Part shown: positions 1-13,203 of the stretch, in pieces
Layout: each line of letters begins with the position of its first letter
Position numbering within the stretch: position 1 is the first letter of the stretch
Assembly: GCA_029931535.1 (NCBI GenBank)
Contig: JAQPZY010001684.1
Span: 1,054,001 to 1,118,000 of the forward strand
Source: Margaritifera margaritifera
Lineage: Eukaryota; Mollusca; Bivalvia; Unionida; Margaritiferidae
Length of the DNA stretch: 64,000 nt
Direction: 5' to 3'
Translations under genes and position numbers: made by a program
Notes under the pieces: generated by a model
Told to the model about the DNA's origin: nothing
The model's input: the letters and a program-made list of their open reading frames with translations, nothing else
Databases searched by the model: none

Positions 1-2669
1 ACTTTAAAATATTGATTCTAGCAATGTATGAATTCTGCACCAGTTTCATAAGGATGGAGTTAAGTAACAATTTCCTGCTGTAATTTAGAATGACATGGTC
101 GTATAATTACTCTTTTCACAAGTGGTTTTTTCTGCATAGGTGCAGTGTCTAACCTTGAAAAAAAAGCACCTAGAATGTATCGTAAAACATTCCTCACAAG
201 GGTAACACAGAACACACTCTCTTGCCTTTTTTGGCCTCAGTCTAATGCCTTTCTGTTGCTTACTATAAGCAAATTCCCCTTTTCATGTCAAGTAAGTGTA
301 TACTGTAGGACCTGCCTTAAAAGACCAGCCCTTTCTGCTGAAAAATCATGATCTCTCAAGGCAGGTGGTCTCTCAGTGCAGAGGTCTTTGAAGACAGGTT
401 TTACAGTATAAACTTTTAGGGTGGTGTTATTAACAGTTTCCAAGTTATAATCCAGGGGTAAATACTCACTGGGCAGGAAGATACCCAGATGCCAATGATG
501 GTCATAAATAACTTGGCCTTTTCATGCTGATAAAGTGTATATATGGTTATAGGGTGGGAATCTCATGGTATAAGTTATGATCCAAGCACCAGGGCATCTG
601 CAGAGTTATATACTCAACCTTGAAATTGGACATACATGCACCAATTGTTGAGCCAAACTGCTGGTAAATGGAGTTGTAAGAGGACCAATGATTTTAAGAA
701 CTACATAGTAACCAGTTCTGTAATACTGTATACAATTAATACACATTTTCAGGTTGGTTCTAAAATATAACTAGTCACCAAAATTTGGACCTGAAAAGTA
801 CTCACATGTTTGATTACATATTGTATACCAGAAAAACACTGTACCATGGATATTCCCAAAACCAGATCCCACCCCTTTTCCACTTTAGTCATAGCCCCTA
901 ATTTAAATTTTTCTTTAAACTTTTCTCCTTTTCTCTGAAATTTATCTTTCAAAACTAATAAAAGATTTGTTTCTTTCCAAATTATAAATTTCTGCAAGTC
1001 TTTTAATTAAAATATTGTTTGTATATCTTCAGAAATGTTACACTGCAACATAATCAACTTCAAAGCATTAATTAACAGACAAATGAAAAGTCTCCTAATT
1101 TTCAAATTGCCAACTATGTTGTTTTTATGGAAATTAATCACCAACTGAATATGTGTATTACCGATAGTGATTTCTGCAATTGCAAGCACCAACTGAGACC
1201 AATGTCATTTAATATTATTCATGATTACACTACACAGAATGGACAAATACAAGAGTGAACTAACTGTACGTTGACTCAGACCTGACCAATGAACTTTGTT
1301 CCAACATAAACTGACAGATTCCTCGGCTCAAAATTGCTGGTTACATAAATGATGTGTCTTTTTTATGCAGTGTGTAAATGGTTATATCAAGGTTATCTCA
1401 ATGGTTTCCAGAGCATGGGCCCCATCAGGATAAGGACAGACACAGGTGTGACCGAGGGGCAATGTTGGTTTAAAGCAAAGTTAACTGTCTCCTTAAGCAA
1501 AGATAAATCTAACAATACATGCATGCATCAAAGCAAATGTGCACTAAGTTACATTAAAACATGCACAAATAGGTGGTGACTAAAATGTTCAAAAAATCCT
1601 GAATTAAATAAAAATTGAAAAACTGCTAAAATGTCCTGAAAATCTAATCAGTACATCTACATATAAATACAAACATGCCAACCAAATTTCATTTGTCTAC
1701 TCAAAGTGAATTTTGCCTAATCGTGTGTACAAGATTTCTGTGTCAAAAAATAAATCCCAAAAGTTCAAAATGAGTAAACAAAATTGAAAAATAATGTCAC
1801 AGCTGCGATGGCTCACTGACGAATTCTCAATTTAAAGAATAAAAAGGCAAACAACTAATAATTATTAATGAACACTGAAGGTTAAAGCAACTTGTTAAAG
1901 GTAAGTATCATTTTATATCAATTCTTCACACTTTATATCGGTATCTGAATCAAAATGTTAAAATTATCAATGTGTTGATTCATCTGTGAATCATTTTGCC
2001 CGTATGTGGTATGCAACACACAAGGTTGGGGAAGTGGTAGGGGTGGGGATGGGAAACTAGTCTAGAGACATTTTTCTTCGATATGTAAAAATACAGACCA
2101 GGTTATGATATTGTATGTATGATACCAGTTTTGCAGGGTAGTTCCCACTCTACACCCCAAATTGGTACCTCCCCATCACCCAAAAAATGGTCATCGAGTA
2201 GACTTCTCTCTGTAAATTTAATGCCAGATATTTTTCCCCAGAGGAAAAACTACTTTACCATCTTTTTTTCACTGAAAAAAGTCACTCAATGACTATTTCT
2301 CCACCCCCAGCAAAGAATTTCTGTTTAATGCTTTTGAGAACACATGAAATATAAACCCCAGACTCTGCATTGTAAACGTACATGTATGCCAAGACATAAA
2401 AAATAGTTAACATTTTATCGAGATGTAAGGATGCCAAAATAATAAAATGTGGACCATGCAGCTTACAAGAGATTTGGCCCAACACGACAATACATTATAT
2501 TTTGTCACCATTTTTTTCTGCATGGCAACTTGATGATACATTTCAAGGACATGGGGGGGGGGGGGGGCACTGCACTGATATGTGTAGCACTTTAAATCTG
2601 AAAGTGTGATTGAGCAATACATGTTATGTAAGTGTCTGAGCATTATTATTAATCCAATCATCAAAGCTG
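1..2669. other. Intergenic DNA, no gene seen
   Basis: AT-rich sequence in which all reading frames are short and show no recognisable protein. Around 290-410 there is a stretch rich in copies of AGACC and ending near a TTTTACAGTATA motif that resembles 7,920-7,980, so a low-copy dispersed repeat is likely. A G-run lies at about 2,552-2,567. I see nothing else that can be supported. Confidence 0.6.
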
Positions 2670-3165
2670 TGTAAATCTTTATAACCTCCTCCTGGCTCGA
2701 TCATCAAGGTTGTACACATCTTACAATCTCCTCCTGGATCAATCATCAATGTTGTACTCATCTTGCAATCACCTCCTGGCTCAATCATCAAGGTTGTGCA
2801 CATCTTACAATCGCCTCCTGGCTCAATCATCAAGGTTGTGCACATCTTCCAATCTCCTCCTAGCCCAATCATCAAGGTTGTGCACATCTTACAATCACCT
2901 CCTGGCTCAATCATTAAGATTGTACACATCTTACAATCTCCTTCTGGCCCAATCATCAAGGTTGTGCACATCTTACAATCACCTACTGGCCCAATCATCA
3001 ATGTTGAACATATCTTACAATCTCTTCCTATCCAATCATCAATGTTGTCCTTTTCTTACACTCCCCTACTAGCCCAATTATTAAGGATGTGCATGTCTTA
3101 CAATCTCCTCTTAACCCAATCATCGAAGTTGTACACATCTTACAACCTCCTCCTGGCTCAGTCGT
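2670..3165. repeat. 42-bp minisatellite, about 11-12 copies
   Basis: The block repeats a 42-bp unit built around CCTGGCTCAATCATCAAGG followed by TTGTGCACATCTTACAATC. Copies differ by a few substitutions, and one copy near 3,010-3,055 is slightly short. Because 42 is a multiple of three, the array opens long frames on both strands with a 14-residue period; these are by-products of the repeat and not genes. Confidence 0.9.
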
Positions 3166-6100
3166 TTACCCGTTATCATATTTATCTAAGTATTATGTAT
3201 AATGCACACCCAGCTGCAGACAACAGAGATGTGGCCCCATCGTCATATAACATTACTCAACTCCAAAATCTTACTCAAAATCTTGACCATTCAAAAGATT
3301 GTGTTATATATTTAGTATAAGATTCCAAGTCTGGAATAACATTTATTTCTCGAGATTATGACTAAAGTTTCAGGACACAGGGATTAGGTCCAATAGTCAC
3401 AAAACTCTAGGAGCACACAAAATGAACTCAGATACAAAACTCAAAATTTTAAAGGCAAACTCAGGGTTCTCAATAGATTTCAAAACTGAAGAGTCATTTG
3501 ACCCCAAAATCTCAAGAGTCAAATTGAAAATCTCAAGAGTCAAAACTGAAATATCAAGAGTCATTTGTTTTTGACAGTCATGAGTTCATAGCTGGGATTG
3601 TTCGATATTCGTGGAGCAACCTGATACTTAAGATTTCTTGTCCCATGTTGAATAAAAAGAAACACTTGTACCGTAAATTCTTACTGAATGATACATTAAT
3701 TAAAACACCCGAATTTTTAAATGTGTTGCCGATTGAAGCAAATTAATTGCCAATGAAACACAATTAAAGTTTGTCCACTTACCTTTGACAACTGGCTTCA
3801 CGAGCCGATATATTTTCCAGCTTTGTCTAATCAATTATAATTTGATAGGCAACCAAAAAAATGGTGATATTTGATCAAAAATTAATCCCATCAAGTCATA
3901 ATTGATTCAGAATTTTGAAACATTTCGCCGACTGAAGCAAATTAATCGCCAAGAAAACAATGAAAGTTTGTCCACTTACCTCTGACAACTGATTTCACAA
4001 GTTGCTATATTTTCCAGTTTTGTCCAATTGATTATAATTTGATTGGAAATCAAACAAATGCTGATATTTGATTAAAAGTTAATCCAATCAAGTCACAACT
4101 GACTCCCTCTTCCTCTATCATCAACATCAAAGATAACCTCAAAACAATCTAACTATGATTCAATTATGCACACCTAAGCGTGACATCAGTTACCTGTTAG
4201 CTCCGACAAGTTCATATTGATTTTACATAAGTGTGATATTATTGGCCGATAAGGTGTAAACAGTTGTCTAGCAAATGTCGATCACTGGCACATACAGTAA
4301 ATTTGTTATGGACAACACATGCTCAGTAGGAAATTAAGACGGAGGTGAATCAAGGGTAATTAAGACTGATGCTCTGGCCTAAATCAATGGGTGTCATAAA
4401 AATGCACAGGTTGGAATTTCCATGCTTCAAAAATGGTTCAAATTTAAACTACAAGCATAAAAACCTGAGGGTACACATCTATTGAGAACCCTACAAAATC
4501 TGAGCAAACCCTGATCGTCTAGCACAGTATGCAATGGCAGATGTGGGTCTTATTTTATACAGGTAATTCTGATACATAAGCACTCACCCAATAGGGGTCC
4601 ATGGTTCATTTTCCTGAAGTCTGTGGCCTCTATGTCCATTTACGATCAAAGCACAAGACCTAGAAACAGTGAACAAATAATATGATTATAAAGATAAAAT
4701 CATGAAAACTTATATACAGCAAAACTTTAAAAAGTAAAAAACTGAATATTTGATTTATTCTAGTTTTTGAGGTTGCAGACTAAAGAAGGCTGGGACTTGG
4801 AAAAGTTGCTTGAATGATGCCAACAATTTAAATGAGTCAGCAAGTAATGTTTGAGTTACCCAAGTTTTCTGTTTCATACACAATTATTTATAAAAATGTT
4901 CATGGAGCAGGAATGGCCAACTACTGTGCCAGAGAAAGTGACATCAATGCTAAACTTGACCAGAAGTATGGACTGGCAGATTAGTAGGGTCATTGCTGTT
5001 CAATCAAGTTACTACTGAAAGAAAATCTGCAGAGTCATTATGTGACAGTGGATCTGATGAATTTTAAATATGGACAATAACTGTAAAGATAAAAACCTGT
5101 AGCAAATCAGCATTGTCTTCATTTTTTTTCCAGATCAGTTACTGTAAACATTTTGCATAACATCAAGCTGTGAACACGCCAGACCCAGGGGTTGAAAATT
5201 TACTTGCCCAACTCAAACCAGAGAGTGAACTTTTTTGCTGGTTGAGTGAATTTTCCAATCATCACCTGATCAGGCAAGTGCTGATTCAGGGCTAATAAAA
5301 ATGTCTCCTTAATAAAAAGGATGTTCTGTCAAGAATATTGCAGACTTTGTTCACTGTAAGTCCAAACTTTCTACCAGAAGTTTGTTTTCCTTTTTGTGCG
5401 TCTCATTTAACCAGACCTCTCATGTGGTTCTGTGAAATCTTCGCTAAATTAGGGTCTGGTGAAAAGCCAAGTTTTCTTTGTAATGCCAGAACAAGACTTT
5501 CCAAAAATTTGGAAAAGTGATTTGATTGGCTGATGAGATATGATGACTGTTAATGATGAGATGACATCATGTTTGGTATAAACATGGACAGTTTCAATGG
5601 CTGATTCAGGCATACCTCCATCATTAGTGTGTTTACAAAATGATTATACATTATATCCTGTTAAGCTTACAACAGAATTATGACTAGAATGATCACAGAA
5701 ATTATGTCTCAATAAAATTATGAAATTGTGAGAAATGCCTTTTTGTTTTGCTTCTACAAATTTGACCAAAGTGCCTTCAATCAACTACATCAGTCAATGA
5801 AGCATCTTAACAGACCCTTGTAGGGCAGATCTCAAAAAAAGTCATGCGAGATCCTGGCTGAACAAGACTGCCATTTGTTTTAATCAACTTCATACAAGCA
5901 CTTTTGCTCTAACTCTTCAATAATAACAAACGCTAACCAGCAAAAGAACCGACTGGTATCAATTTGTAATTACATGTACTTACAAATGGTGTAATAAGAA
6001 TCATTGAACAAGTTACAGAAAACAGCCTTTCACATGATCAAATTTATGTCATTAACATTGCAAACCTTTATATTTCTGTTAAAGCTGCTTGAATCAGAGT

Positions 6101-6409
6101 TTATTCTGCGTGAGAAAAAATGTTTAGTATTTGCCTGACTGTGCAAGTGGATTTTTTAAAAGAGATTTTTCAACTTTTGATATTCTCAAAACGTTTTGAG
6201 CTAGAAACACATGCCCAAAGTCAAGAAACTTTCACAGTCTAAAACATTAATTTGAATCAAGCTAGAATCTCAGAACTTTCAGATTTGTCTGGATTTGTGT
6301 CCCTCTATTAGACTGCTACATTTTTATAATGTAGGTGCATCCTAAGTAACATATCTGATTTGTGCTTGAGTTTCTTGCTCAAAAAGTTTGAAGAACTTGG
6401 GGAGTGGAG
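3166..6409. other. Intergenic DNA with dispersed repeats
   Basis: No coding region is recognisable. A direct duplication lies at 3,728-4,107 and is listed separately. Around 3,430-3,560 short phrases based on CTCAAGAGTCAAAACTGAA recur imperfectly. The stretch 5,180-5,300 resembles degenerate dispersed repeat sequence. The rest shows nothing I can name. Confidence 0.5.
3728..4107. repeat. Direct duplication, about 199-bp period
   Basis: Two diverged copies lie head to tail, one starting GCCGATTGAAGC at 3,728 and the other GCCGACTGAAGC at 3,927. Both carry the phrase AAGTTTGTCCACTTACCT and a TTTTCCAG segment in the same order. It could be two units of a satellite or a dispersed repeat inserted in tandem. 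Confidence 0.8.
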
Positions 6410-6547
6410 ATCATAAAACTCTGTGCTTGAGATTGAGATTGAGTTTTCATTTTCAGCCAATCAAACATGACATTATAAATGTAAAGTTCTTTGTGATTGG
6501 CTGACACAAAATCTCAAGCTCAAACTCAATCTCAGAAGTTTTATGAT
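6410..6547. mobile_element. Short foldback (MITE-like) element
   Basis: About 138 bp that is almost entirely palindromic. The left end ATCATAAAACT and the right end AGTTTTATGAT are inverted, and the arms continue for roughly 50 bp as variants of GAGATTGAGATTGAG up to an inverted CAGCCAATC pair near the centre. No clear target duplication is visible. This is typical of a non-autonomous DNA transposon, but the superfamily cannot be named. Confidence 0.7.
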
Positions 6548-7013
6548 TTCCAGGCCTATCTGTTGTCACATAATGCACTGTGGATTCTGATTAAAGCTGT
6601 TGGCTTAAAATTAGAAATATAATTAATAGGGTAGACATACTAATCAGCTGGTACATTATTGATCTGACTCTGTGCTTTTCACAAATGACTGTGTATAATT
6701 ACACAGGAAAATACATAACCAATTCTCCGAGTCATGTACCATTGTGGACTGGATGGGGATGGATTGTTTCCTTGTGACCATCTATATACAAATCTTACAT
6801 AGATATAAACCAAAGTTTAAGATATTTATCTTCAAAAGAGTAAATGCTTGAGGAGTTAAGTGTGCACAGTGCACCTGAATGATGATGATCACACCATTCG
6901 TTTACTTTTTGAAAAATGTGGAGACAATCAAGATAGAAACTTCAGTGTCTTCGACTGAAACAAAATTCTGTCTAGCCTGATATCCAGGCAAAATTTTGGT
7001 TGTGAGGTTTAAT

Positions 7014-7335
7014 ATAAAGCTAGAGCTGTACCGATAAATCGATTTTAATCCACTGAGTATTAGTATAAAGTTAGGGCTGTACCGATAAACCAATTTTAAT
7101 CCACTGAGTCTTAGGATAAAGTTAGGGCTGTACTGATAAACCAATTTTAATCCACTGAGTCTTAGTATAAAGTTAGGGCTGTACCGATAAACCAATTTTA
7201 ATCCACTGAGTCTTAGTATAAAGTTAGGGCTGTACCGACAAATCGATTTTAATACACTGAGCCTTAGTATAAAGTTAGGGTTGTACCGATATATCAATTT
7301 TAATCCACTGAGTCTTAGTATAAAGTTAGGGCTGT
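7014..7335. repeat. 51-bp minisatellite, about 6 copies
   Basis: Six imperfect copies of a 51-bp unit containing AAAGTTAGGGCTGTACCG and AATCCACTGAGTCTTAG. As 51 is a multiple of three, the minus strand stays open for 131 codons with a 17-residue period. Nothing about it suggests a translated gene beyond the arithmetic of the repeat. Confidence 0.9.
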
Positions 7336-7590
7336 GCAGATAATTTAGACTTTAGTCTGGTTTACAGTCTATAACAAATGACACTATATGCATGAACTGT
7401 AAACTTATAGGAAACCGGTAGCCAGTTGTTTTTTTGTTTGTTTATAACAGTCTTTACTTTTTAAGCAGTCGTGGTTACAAAGGAATTAAATAAAGGTCAG
7501 TGTATTTGTCTCTGTTCTCAAGATACGTTCACCCCAGGCATTACGGACTAACTCCAAAATGATCATGATAGCGGTATTATTTTTGGACAA

Positions 7591-7864
7591 GGCCAACAAA
7601 AAAAATGTGTGTTTCCGGTCAGCCGACCGTCCCTGTTTCTCAATGCTGACCTAGCACCCCCACCCCAATTTCTTTTTTTTATAAAAAAAAAATCACATTG
7701 CTGAAATTGATTTGTGCATCTAATTTGAGCAGGTTTTGCCCAGTACTTTGAAGCACTTTAAATATTATTTGATTTATATATAATGTTTAAAAAAAATAAA
7801 AAAATACTGCCTAACCTAATTTTAAAACCAGTGCAATAGGAAACACACATTTTTTTTGTTGGCC
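7591..7864. mobile_element. MITE with about 26-bp terminal inverted repeats
   Basis: The left end GGCCAACAAAAAAAATGTG continues into TGTTTCC, and the right end is its inverse, GGAAACACACA running to GTTGGCC. The 274-bp interior is AT-rich and non-coding. A target duplication is not obvious. Likely a non-autonomous DNA transposon. Confidence 0.75.
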
Positions 7865-8999
7865 CAGTCTGCATGCACTTTAGTCCTAATAAAATCGATC
7901 CGTGCATTACGATTTGTGGTCATAAATGACAGGTGGTTGCTCATAGCAGAGATCGCTCAAGACAGATTTTACTGTATATCTGTACATTACATGATTTTGT
8001 GATGATTTATGACAATTAACATGGGAGTTCATATTCCTCTGACACAAAATAAATCCCAAAATCTTGGCACTATTTTTCTAAATATGGTATATGATAATAT
8101 GCAAGTGTTCCAAACATCGTGTAAGGGTTTTGAATATGATGGATTTAAACTGCGCTGAGTAATGCTTATCAAAGAGAGGTTTCAAAGCACATGCACATGT
8201 AATCAGTCTTTTGATCAAAATGATCATTAGGCACCAACAATAGATTAACAGGTGTCTTAATCTCATTGTCTGATAAGATCTCAATAATGTGACTTCACCT
8301 AATTCCATTAAAATCACTTGAACTTTGTTTGATAGCTGACATGCTACATGAATGATACTCACTTTGTAGAAATGGATTAAGTAAAAGAATTTTGCTGATA
8401 AAAAAAGCTTGCATACAAAGGACTCAGCTATTGGAATTTTCATGTGTCTAAAAATTAAAACTACGCATACTTTTATGCGGATTTTGGAATCGTACTCAAG
8501 AACGAGGAAATCTCAGCACAGGCAGCCACGGGGTGAAAAAGTAAAGAAGTGAATTATCACCTATGGCTTGCAATGATGCCAGTTTCTTGAGTTTAGTTTA
8601 TGTAAACATGCCATGTTATAGCTTGTGCAATATTAGAACATCTGTCATTGTTTTCATTATTCCTCTTTTTATGAAGTTTATTTATTCTATGTATTGGCTA
8701 CAAGTAAGTCTAGTACCAATGCTTATTTATGATGTATATATTTCTATTTGAAAGTATTTTTATCATATTAGTTACTCATCTGTGACACTGTAAAGCAATC
8801 CACCATCTCAGATGACGTTATGGCTGGTACATGACCCTAAGGTTACTTTCTTTTGTATGAATATTCTATAAAATAAATCATTACATAGGATACTCATATA
8901 AACAAAAAAACAACTAACACTACGTCAGTGACGGATGATGGGAGCAAGGTTTGTTTTAAATTTGTACCGTCAAACACAAATATACTACATAATTGATAT
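7865..8999. other. Intergenic DNA, no gene seen
   Basis: AT-rich non-coding sequence. The longest frame (minus strand, 8,078-8,443) has no ordered hydrophobic, Cys or charged pattern and no homology I recognise, so I do not call it a gene. Confidence 0.5.
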
Positions 9000-9008
9000 A
9001 TCTATATT

Positions 9009-9958
9009 GAATTAGGAACGTTTCGCCCCATGGACGTTTCGGCCCAAGACATTTCACCCCACTTCAATGGGCATTTCGCCCCACTTTATTGGACTTTTCG
9101 GACCATGACATTGTATGTTCTGACATCGTTTAATAAATATAATTGTTTCAATTCAATTAAATTATTTGTTTATTCCAAAACATATGTGCTAATATTTTAT
9201 TTCCTTTGCAATAAAGCTTCCATGACTTACTCAAACCTTGCCTCAGCTTAAATACATTGATACCACATTGAGTGGATTCTCTAACTACGAAGATCAAACA
9301 AGCTACCTTGTTGTAATTAAGCCCAAAGAACACTTGCTAGATAATCATGTTCGTTTAAAACAGTGTTCTTTTGAAATTATAATTATTTTTGAAACAAGTC
9401 TTTGAGAAAAAAAATTTCTCCATGTATCGTCACCCTCTAGTGTATGGACCTAATGACTGCATATGATTGATGAAGAGTACAGAAAAGAAAAAAGATAGTA
9501 AGACAAGTTATCCTCTTATCAAAAGGAGATAGTAATAATAATAATACTAATACTAATAATAATAATAAGAAGAAGAATAGCCTTATACTTAGACTATTCG
9601 ATTTACGGACCCATTTCAATTTGTTTGATTTACATTCAGCCTGTCATTATATCTGACAATATTTTCCCCTTTTTCTCCGTTTATGTAATAAGATGGATCA
9701 GAAAACGAATCTATCATTTACGGCGATCATTATTTTCTATACTGCGATACTTTAATTTTCGCAGTTAGGAAAACTGAACTTTATGATGAGGGGTAATCCT
9801 ATTTGTTGGGAATGGCGAGGTCGTTGTAGATAGTTAAGAAATGTAGAAATGTCCACAGAATGTGGGGTGAAATGTCTTGGGTCGAAAAGTCCATGAAACA
9901 TGAAATGGGGCGAAATGTCTTGGGCCGAAACGTCCATGGGGCGAAATGTCCCGGTACC
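9009..9958. mobile_element. Foldback element with 9-bp target duplication
   Basis: Both ends carry inverted blocks made of short repeated phrases such as CGTTTCGGCCCAAGACATTTC and CCCCATGGACG, left at about 9,017-9,110 and right at about 9,850-9,958. The nonamer ATCTATATT flanks the element at 9,000-9,008 and 9,959-9,967, which supports transposition. The core is AT-rich and contains a TAA/AAT-type microsatellite at 9,533-9,570. No transposase is present, so it is non-autonomous; the repeat-rich ends suit the Foldback class. Confidence 0.75.
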
Positions 9959-10408
9959 ATCTATATTCTATCTCAACAGTTGTTTCGCTGACAACTAATA
10001 ACTTTGTTATTGTCGCTTCCTATTGCCAATGCTGGCTTTATCAATTTCCTCTGAATACACCCCCACCTTTATGTCCCTGTAAGATACAACCCGTCGTGTA
10101 CAACAATATACACAAGCAATTCAAAATATTTAACATTAATGTATAACTCGTCTTCCATATCTTACCGATAAAGATATATGTCACTGAAAAAAGAATATGT
10201 TCTTTCGATAATATGAACCGCTTTGTTTCAATGATCTGTAACAGGAACCTTGAATTGCGCGCCAACCGTCACGTGCAACTTACAACTTTGTCTCCCCTGT
10301 CGAATAATAACACAATTACCTACCTTTGATTTCCTGTGTTGCACTAGTCAAAAGGTAAAGATGCCGCAGGCCCGCCAAGAAGGGGGGCGAGAGAATTGAT
10401 CAGGGATC

Positions 10409-10636
10409 TGGCGATTTCTAGATGCCCGCCGTCAACTCAGTTATAAAAATAAATGAATCTTTGCAGTAAATATTAAAATTTGTTCCTTGCAAGAGTCTAA
10501 GTTATGGTAGATTACTCAAGGTTTTATATGCAAAACTGTACACAGGTTTTTTTTTTAAAATACAAAATAATTAAACTAGTTTTGGGGCCCATAACTGCTC
10601 TGCCCAGGGACCCGGAATTTCTGTCGACGGGCCTGA
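10409..10636 (-). repeat. Dispersed repeat, copy 1 (inverted)
   Basis: This copy runs opposite to the one at 13,008-13,203. Shared landmarks in both include GGCGATTTCTAG, CAACTCAGTTATAAAA, AAATTTGTTCCTTGCAAGA, and the phrase CGACAGAAATTCCGGG. Copies differ by substitutions and indels. The GC-rich ends around an AT-rich core suggest a mobile non-autonomous element. Confidence 0.7.
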
Positions 10637-11080
10637 AATGTCGCACTGCATGCATATTGACGTTTTAACTTTGCATGGTTTGGAACTTAACATATGAACA
10701 GTTTTAGTATCATGTGATTTGCAAATAGCTGTAATTACTGACGTGACAAAATAAAAGGATTTCTTTCTAATGTTGAATATTTTTAAAGGAAAAATAAATA
10801 TAGAATGATAGTATCTTACTAATTTTTTTAGGTATGATCTACATATAACCCAAATAGTAGTGCATATAACAAATCTAAACAAGTCACATATAATTTGACA
10901 GAGCAAGCACATAAAACAGCAGTAATACAAACAGACATAAAACATACGTAAGACTAAATTAAACATTGCATAAATACTACAAATCTACACCAGCAATACA
11001 ACAACATAACATCACACGTCTACATGTATGAAAACAAAAGTACACACTATGCAGCCTTTGCAGGTTAAAGAATCAGTACT

Positions 11081-11081
<1 letters not shown>

Positions 11082-11131
<50 letters not shown>
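11082..11131. repeat. (AAT)n microsatellite
   Basis: About 16 uninterrupted AAT units. Confidence 0.95.
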
Positions 11132-11135
<4 letters not shown>

Positions 11136-12450
11136 CACGATGATCCACCAAGGATATGCCATAAACATTCATAAAAACTTATTTCCAAAGGGGTCCTGAT
11201 GGATCAAGATTTTGGGGCAGGGTACTTACTAGAAATTACAAATATTATATTTGACAAAACTATGAAATTACTTTTAAGTATTAAAACTTAAAATCTGATT
11301 GCAGAATGAAACATATCACTAAAAGCTAATTAAAACTATTAAATATCTTAGAACTTTGTTCTCTTGATCTGCTTTGATTTAAAAACTAAGATTTAACAAC
11401 GGATTTAAAATTACATAAATATAAAATCTTCTTGATAAAAGTAGTTAATAGGTTCCAATCAAAAATGGTTTTATAAAGAAAGTTGTTGAAGCTACGCCAC
11501 TAACACATGGTGTAACAAAATTAAATTTATTACTCCTAGTGACACAAAATGGTGACGATTCCTAATTTTCAAAAATCTTGGCTCAGGTAAGATGGACATT
11601 TCTCATACAAAATTACTCATACAAATTTGTATAAACATGACTGATTCTTAATTGTTTCACTCGGTCCTCTACTTTTTGCATCCCAACACGTTCAAGCTGT
11701 CTGATGTTTGATATGGGTTTAATGTTTCTAATAAATTGTACAGTTTTGTTCTGTGCCAATTGGGGTTTGTTTGTTGGAGGTTGTTTTTGGTCGCTGTTGT
11801 TGTTTAAGATTTTTACAAATTCTGGCATACCACGAAGAACAGGAATAAATAAAATTACGTTACATCAGAGCAGAACTAATAAAATAAGAAAGAAAGAAAG
11901 GAAAAGAAAAGAAAACTGTGGGAAACGGGAAAAATATGTTTGGAAAACAGCAAATTGATGTCATCAAAGTCCCATACTGATAAACGTATACGCGTCCCTA
12001 CACGTTGTAATGCTCTTAGTTGCGTGAATCTTCAGGAGTTTGAAATTCTGTATGATTATATTGTGGACAAATATAAAAACCTTTTCAGACCTATCAATCG
12101 CGATAGCAAGTCAATTTTTGTATTTGTGTTTGTTCAAAATCTTACAATTTCATTGGTAAAGTATTAATATTATTGAGTGCTGTGTAAGCTTTGTAATTTT
12201 GTATTTGTTACGTTCATGTATTTCAAAGTATGGCTATGATGGCAGTAACAGTATACAACAATGAAATTATAATGCAAAGGAAAATTTTGTATCACCTCCA
12301 AGGGAAGCCACAAACTGAGCAAAGATGTTGTAATGCATTTTTATAATCTCTTATCACATATGTGTTGACAGAACCAGACACACCTCTAAATAAATCAATG
12401 TAATAATATTACCCTGACATTGGAAGTTTCTCATCATATCCTGAAGTGTC

Positions 12451-12454
<4 letters not shown>

Positions 12455-12480
<26 letters not shown>
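12455..12480. repeat. (GT)n microsatellite
   Basis: About 13 GT units. Confidence 0.95.
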
Positions 12481-12481
<1 letters not shown>

Positions 12482-13007
12482 TTATTACATTCATACTGAC
12501 ATATTAGACATGGAATTTATTTAATGGTGTTTATTTAGGATTAAAGTTTTCTTGCTAGTTACGTAAGGGGGAGGGGGGCTTGCTCATTGTTGTTCCTTCT
12601 TTATCCACTCATTTTTATTTTATTTTATGTTTATTTTATGTTTATTTTGCGTATATTGGGGGGGGGGGGGACATTCTGGCCTCTGATGAGTCTATGTAGC
12701 ACCAAACTACGAGTACCCCCGCCACTGGGCTTAGCTGGGACAAGCAAATTTCAAACATTTGCGACAAAGCCAAGTAAAGAAAATAGGATTTCTACGAAGG
12801 AACGTAGCAAATGACATATTGACAATGCTGTCAACTCATCAGTATGACAACTGTTAGTAGTATAGTGGTGCACTTGAACGTTAAGGGGGCATCCTGTGTT
12901 AAATAGGGTAAAACGATTATAAGGACAAGGAGAATATAACATTAAGCCGCCATGTTTAAATGTATAGGAACAAGATGTAATGTGTTATAGATTATAGGTT
13001 TCACACA

Positions 13008-13203
13008 GGCCCGCCGACAGAATTTCCGGGCCCCTGGCAAAGCAGTTATCGGCCCCAAATAAAAACTTGTACAGTTTTTCATATAAAACCGATAATAATC
13101 TATAATAACTTAGAGTCTTGCAAGGAACAAATTTTAATATTCACTGCAAAGATTAATTTATTTTTTATAACTGAGTTGACCGCGGGCCACTAGAAATCGC
13201 CGG
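13008..13203 (+). repeat. Dispersed repeat, copy 2
   Basis: Inverted partner of the copy at 10,409-10,636 with the same landmarks in reverse order. It begins GCCCGCCGACAGAATTTCCG and ends in GCGGGCCACTAGAAATCGCC. Together the pair could form a 2.4-kb loop with ~200-bp arms. Confidence 0.7.

Noticed and set aside
2552..2567. G-run as the tip of another Polinton
   Set aside because: No inverted partner, no AGT end and no element genes nearby.
8078..8443. 121-codon minus-strand frame as a host gene
   Set aside because: No ordered domain pattern, AT-driven composition, no promoter or splice context that I can support.
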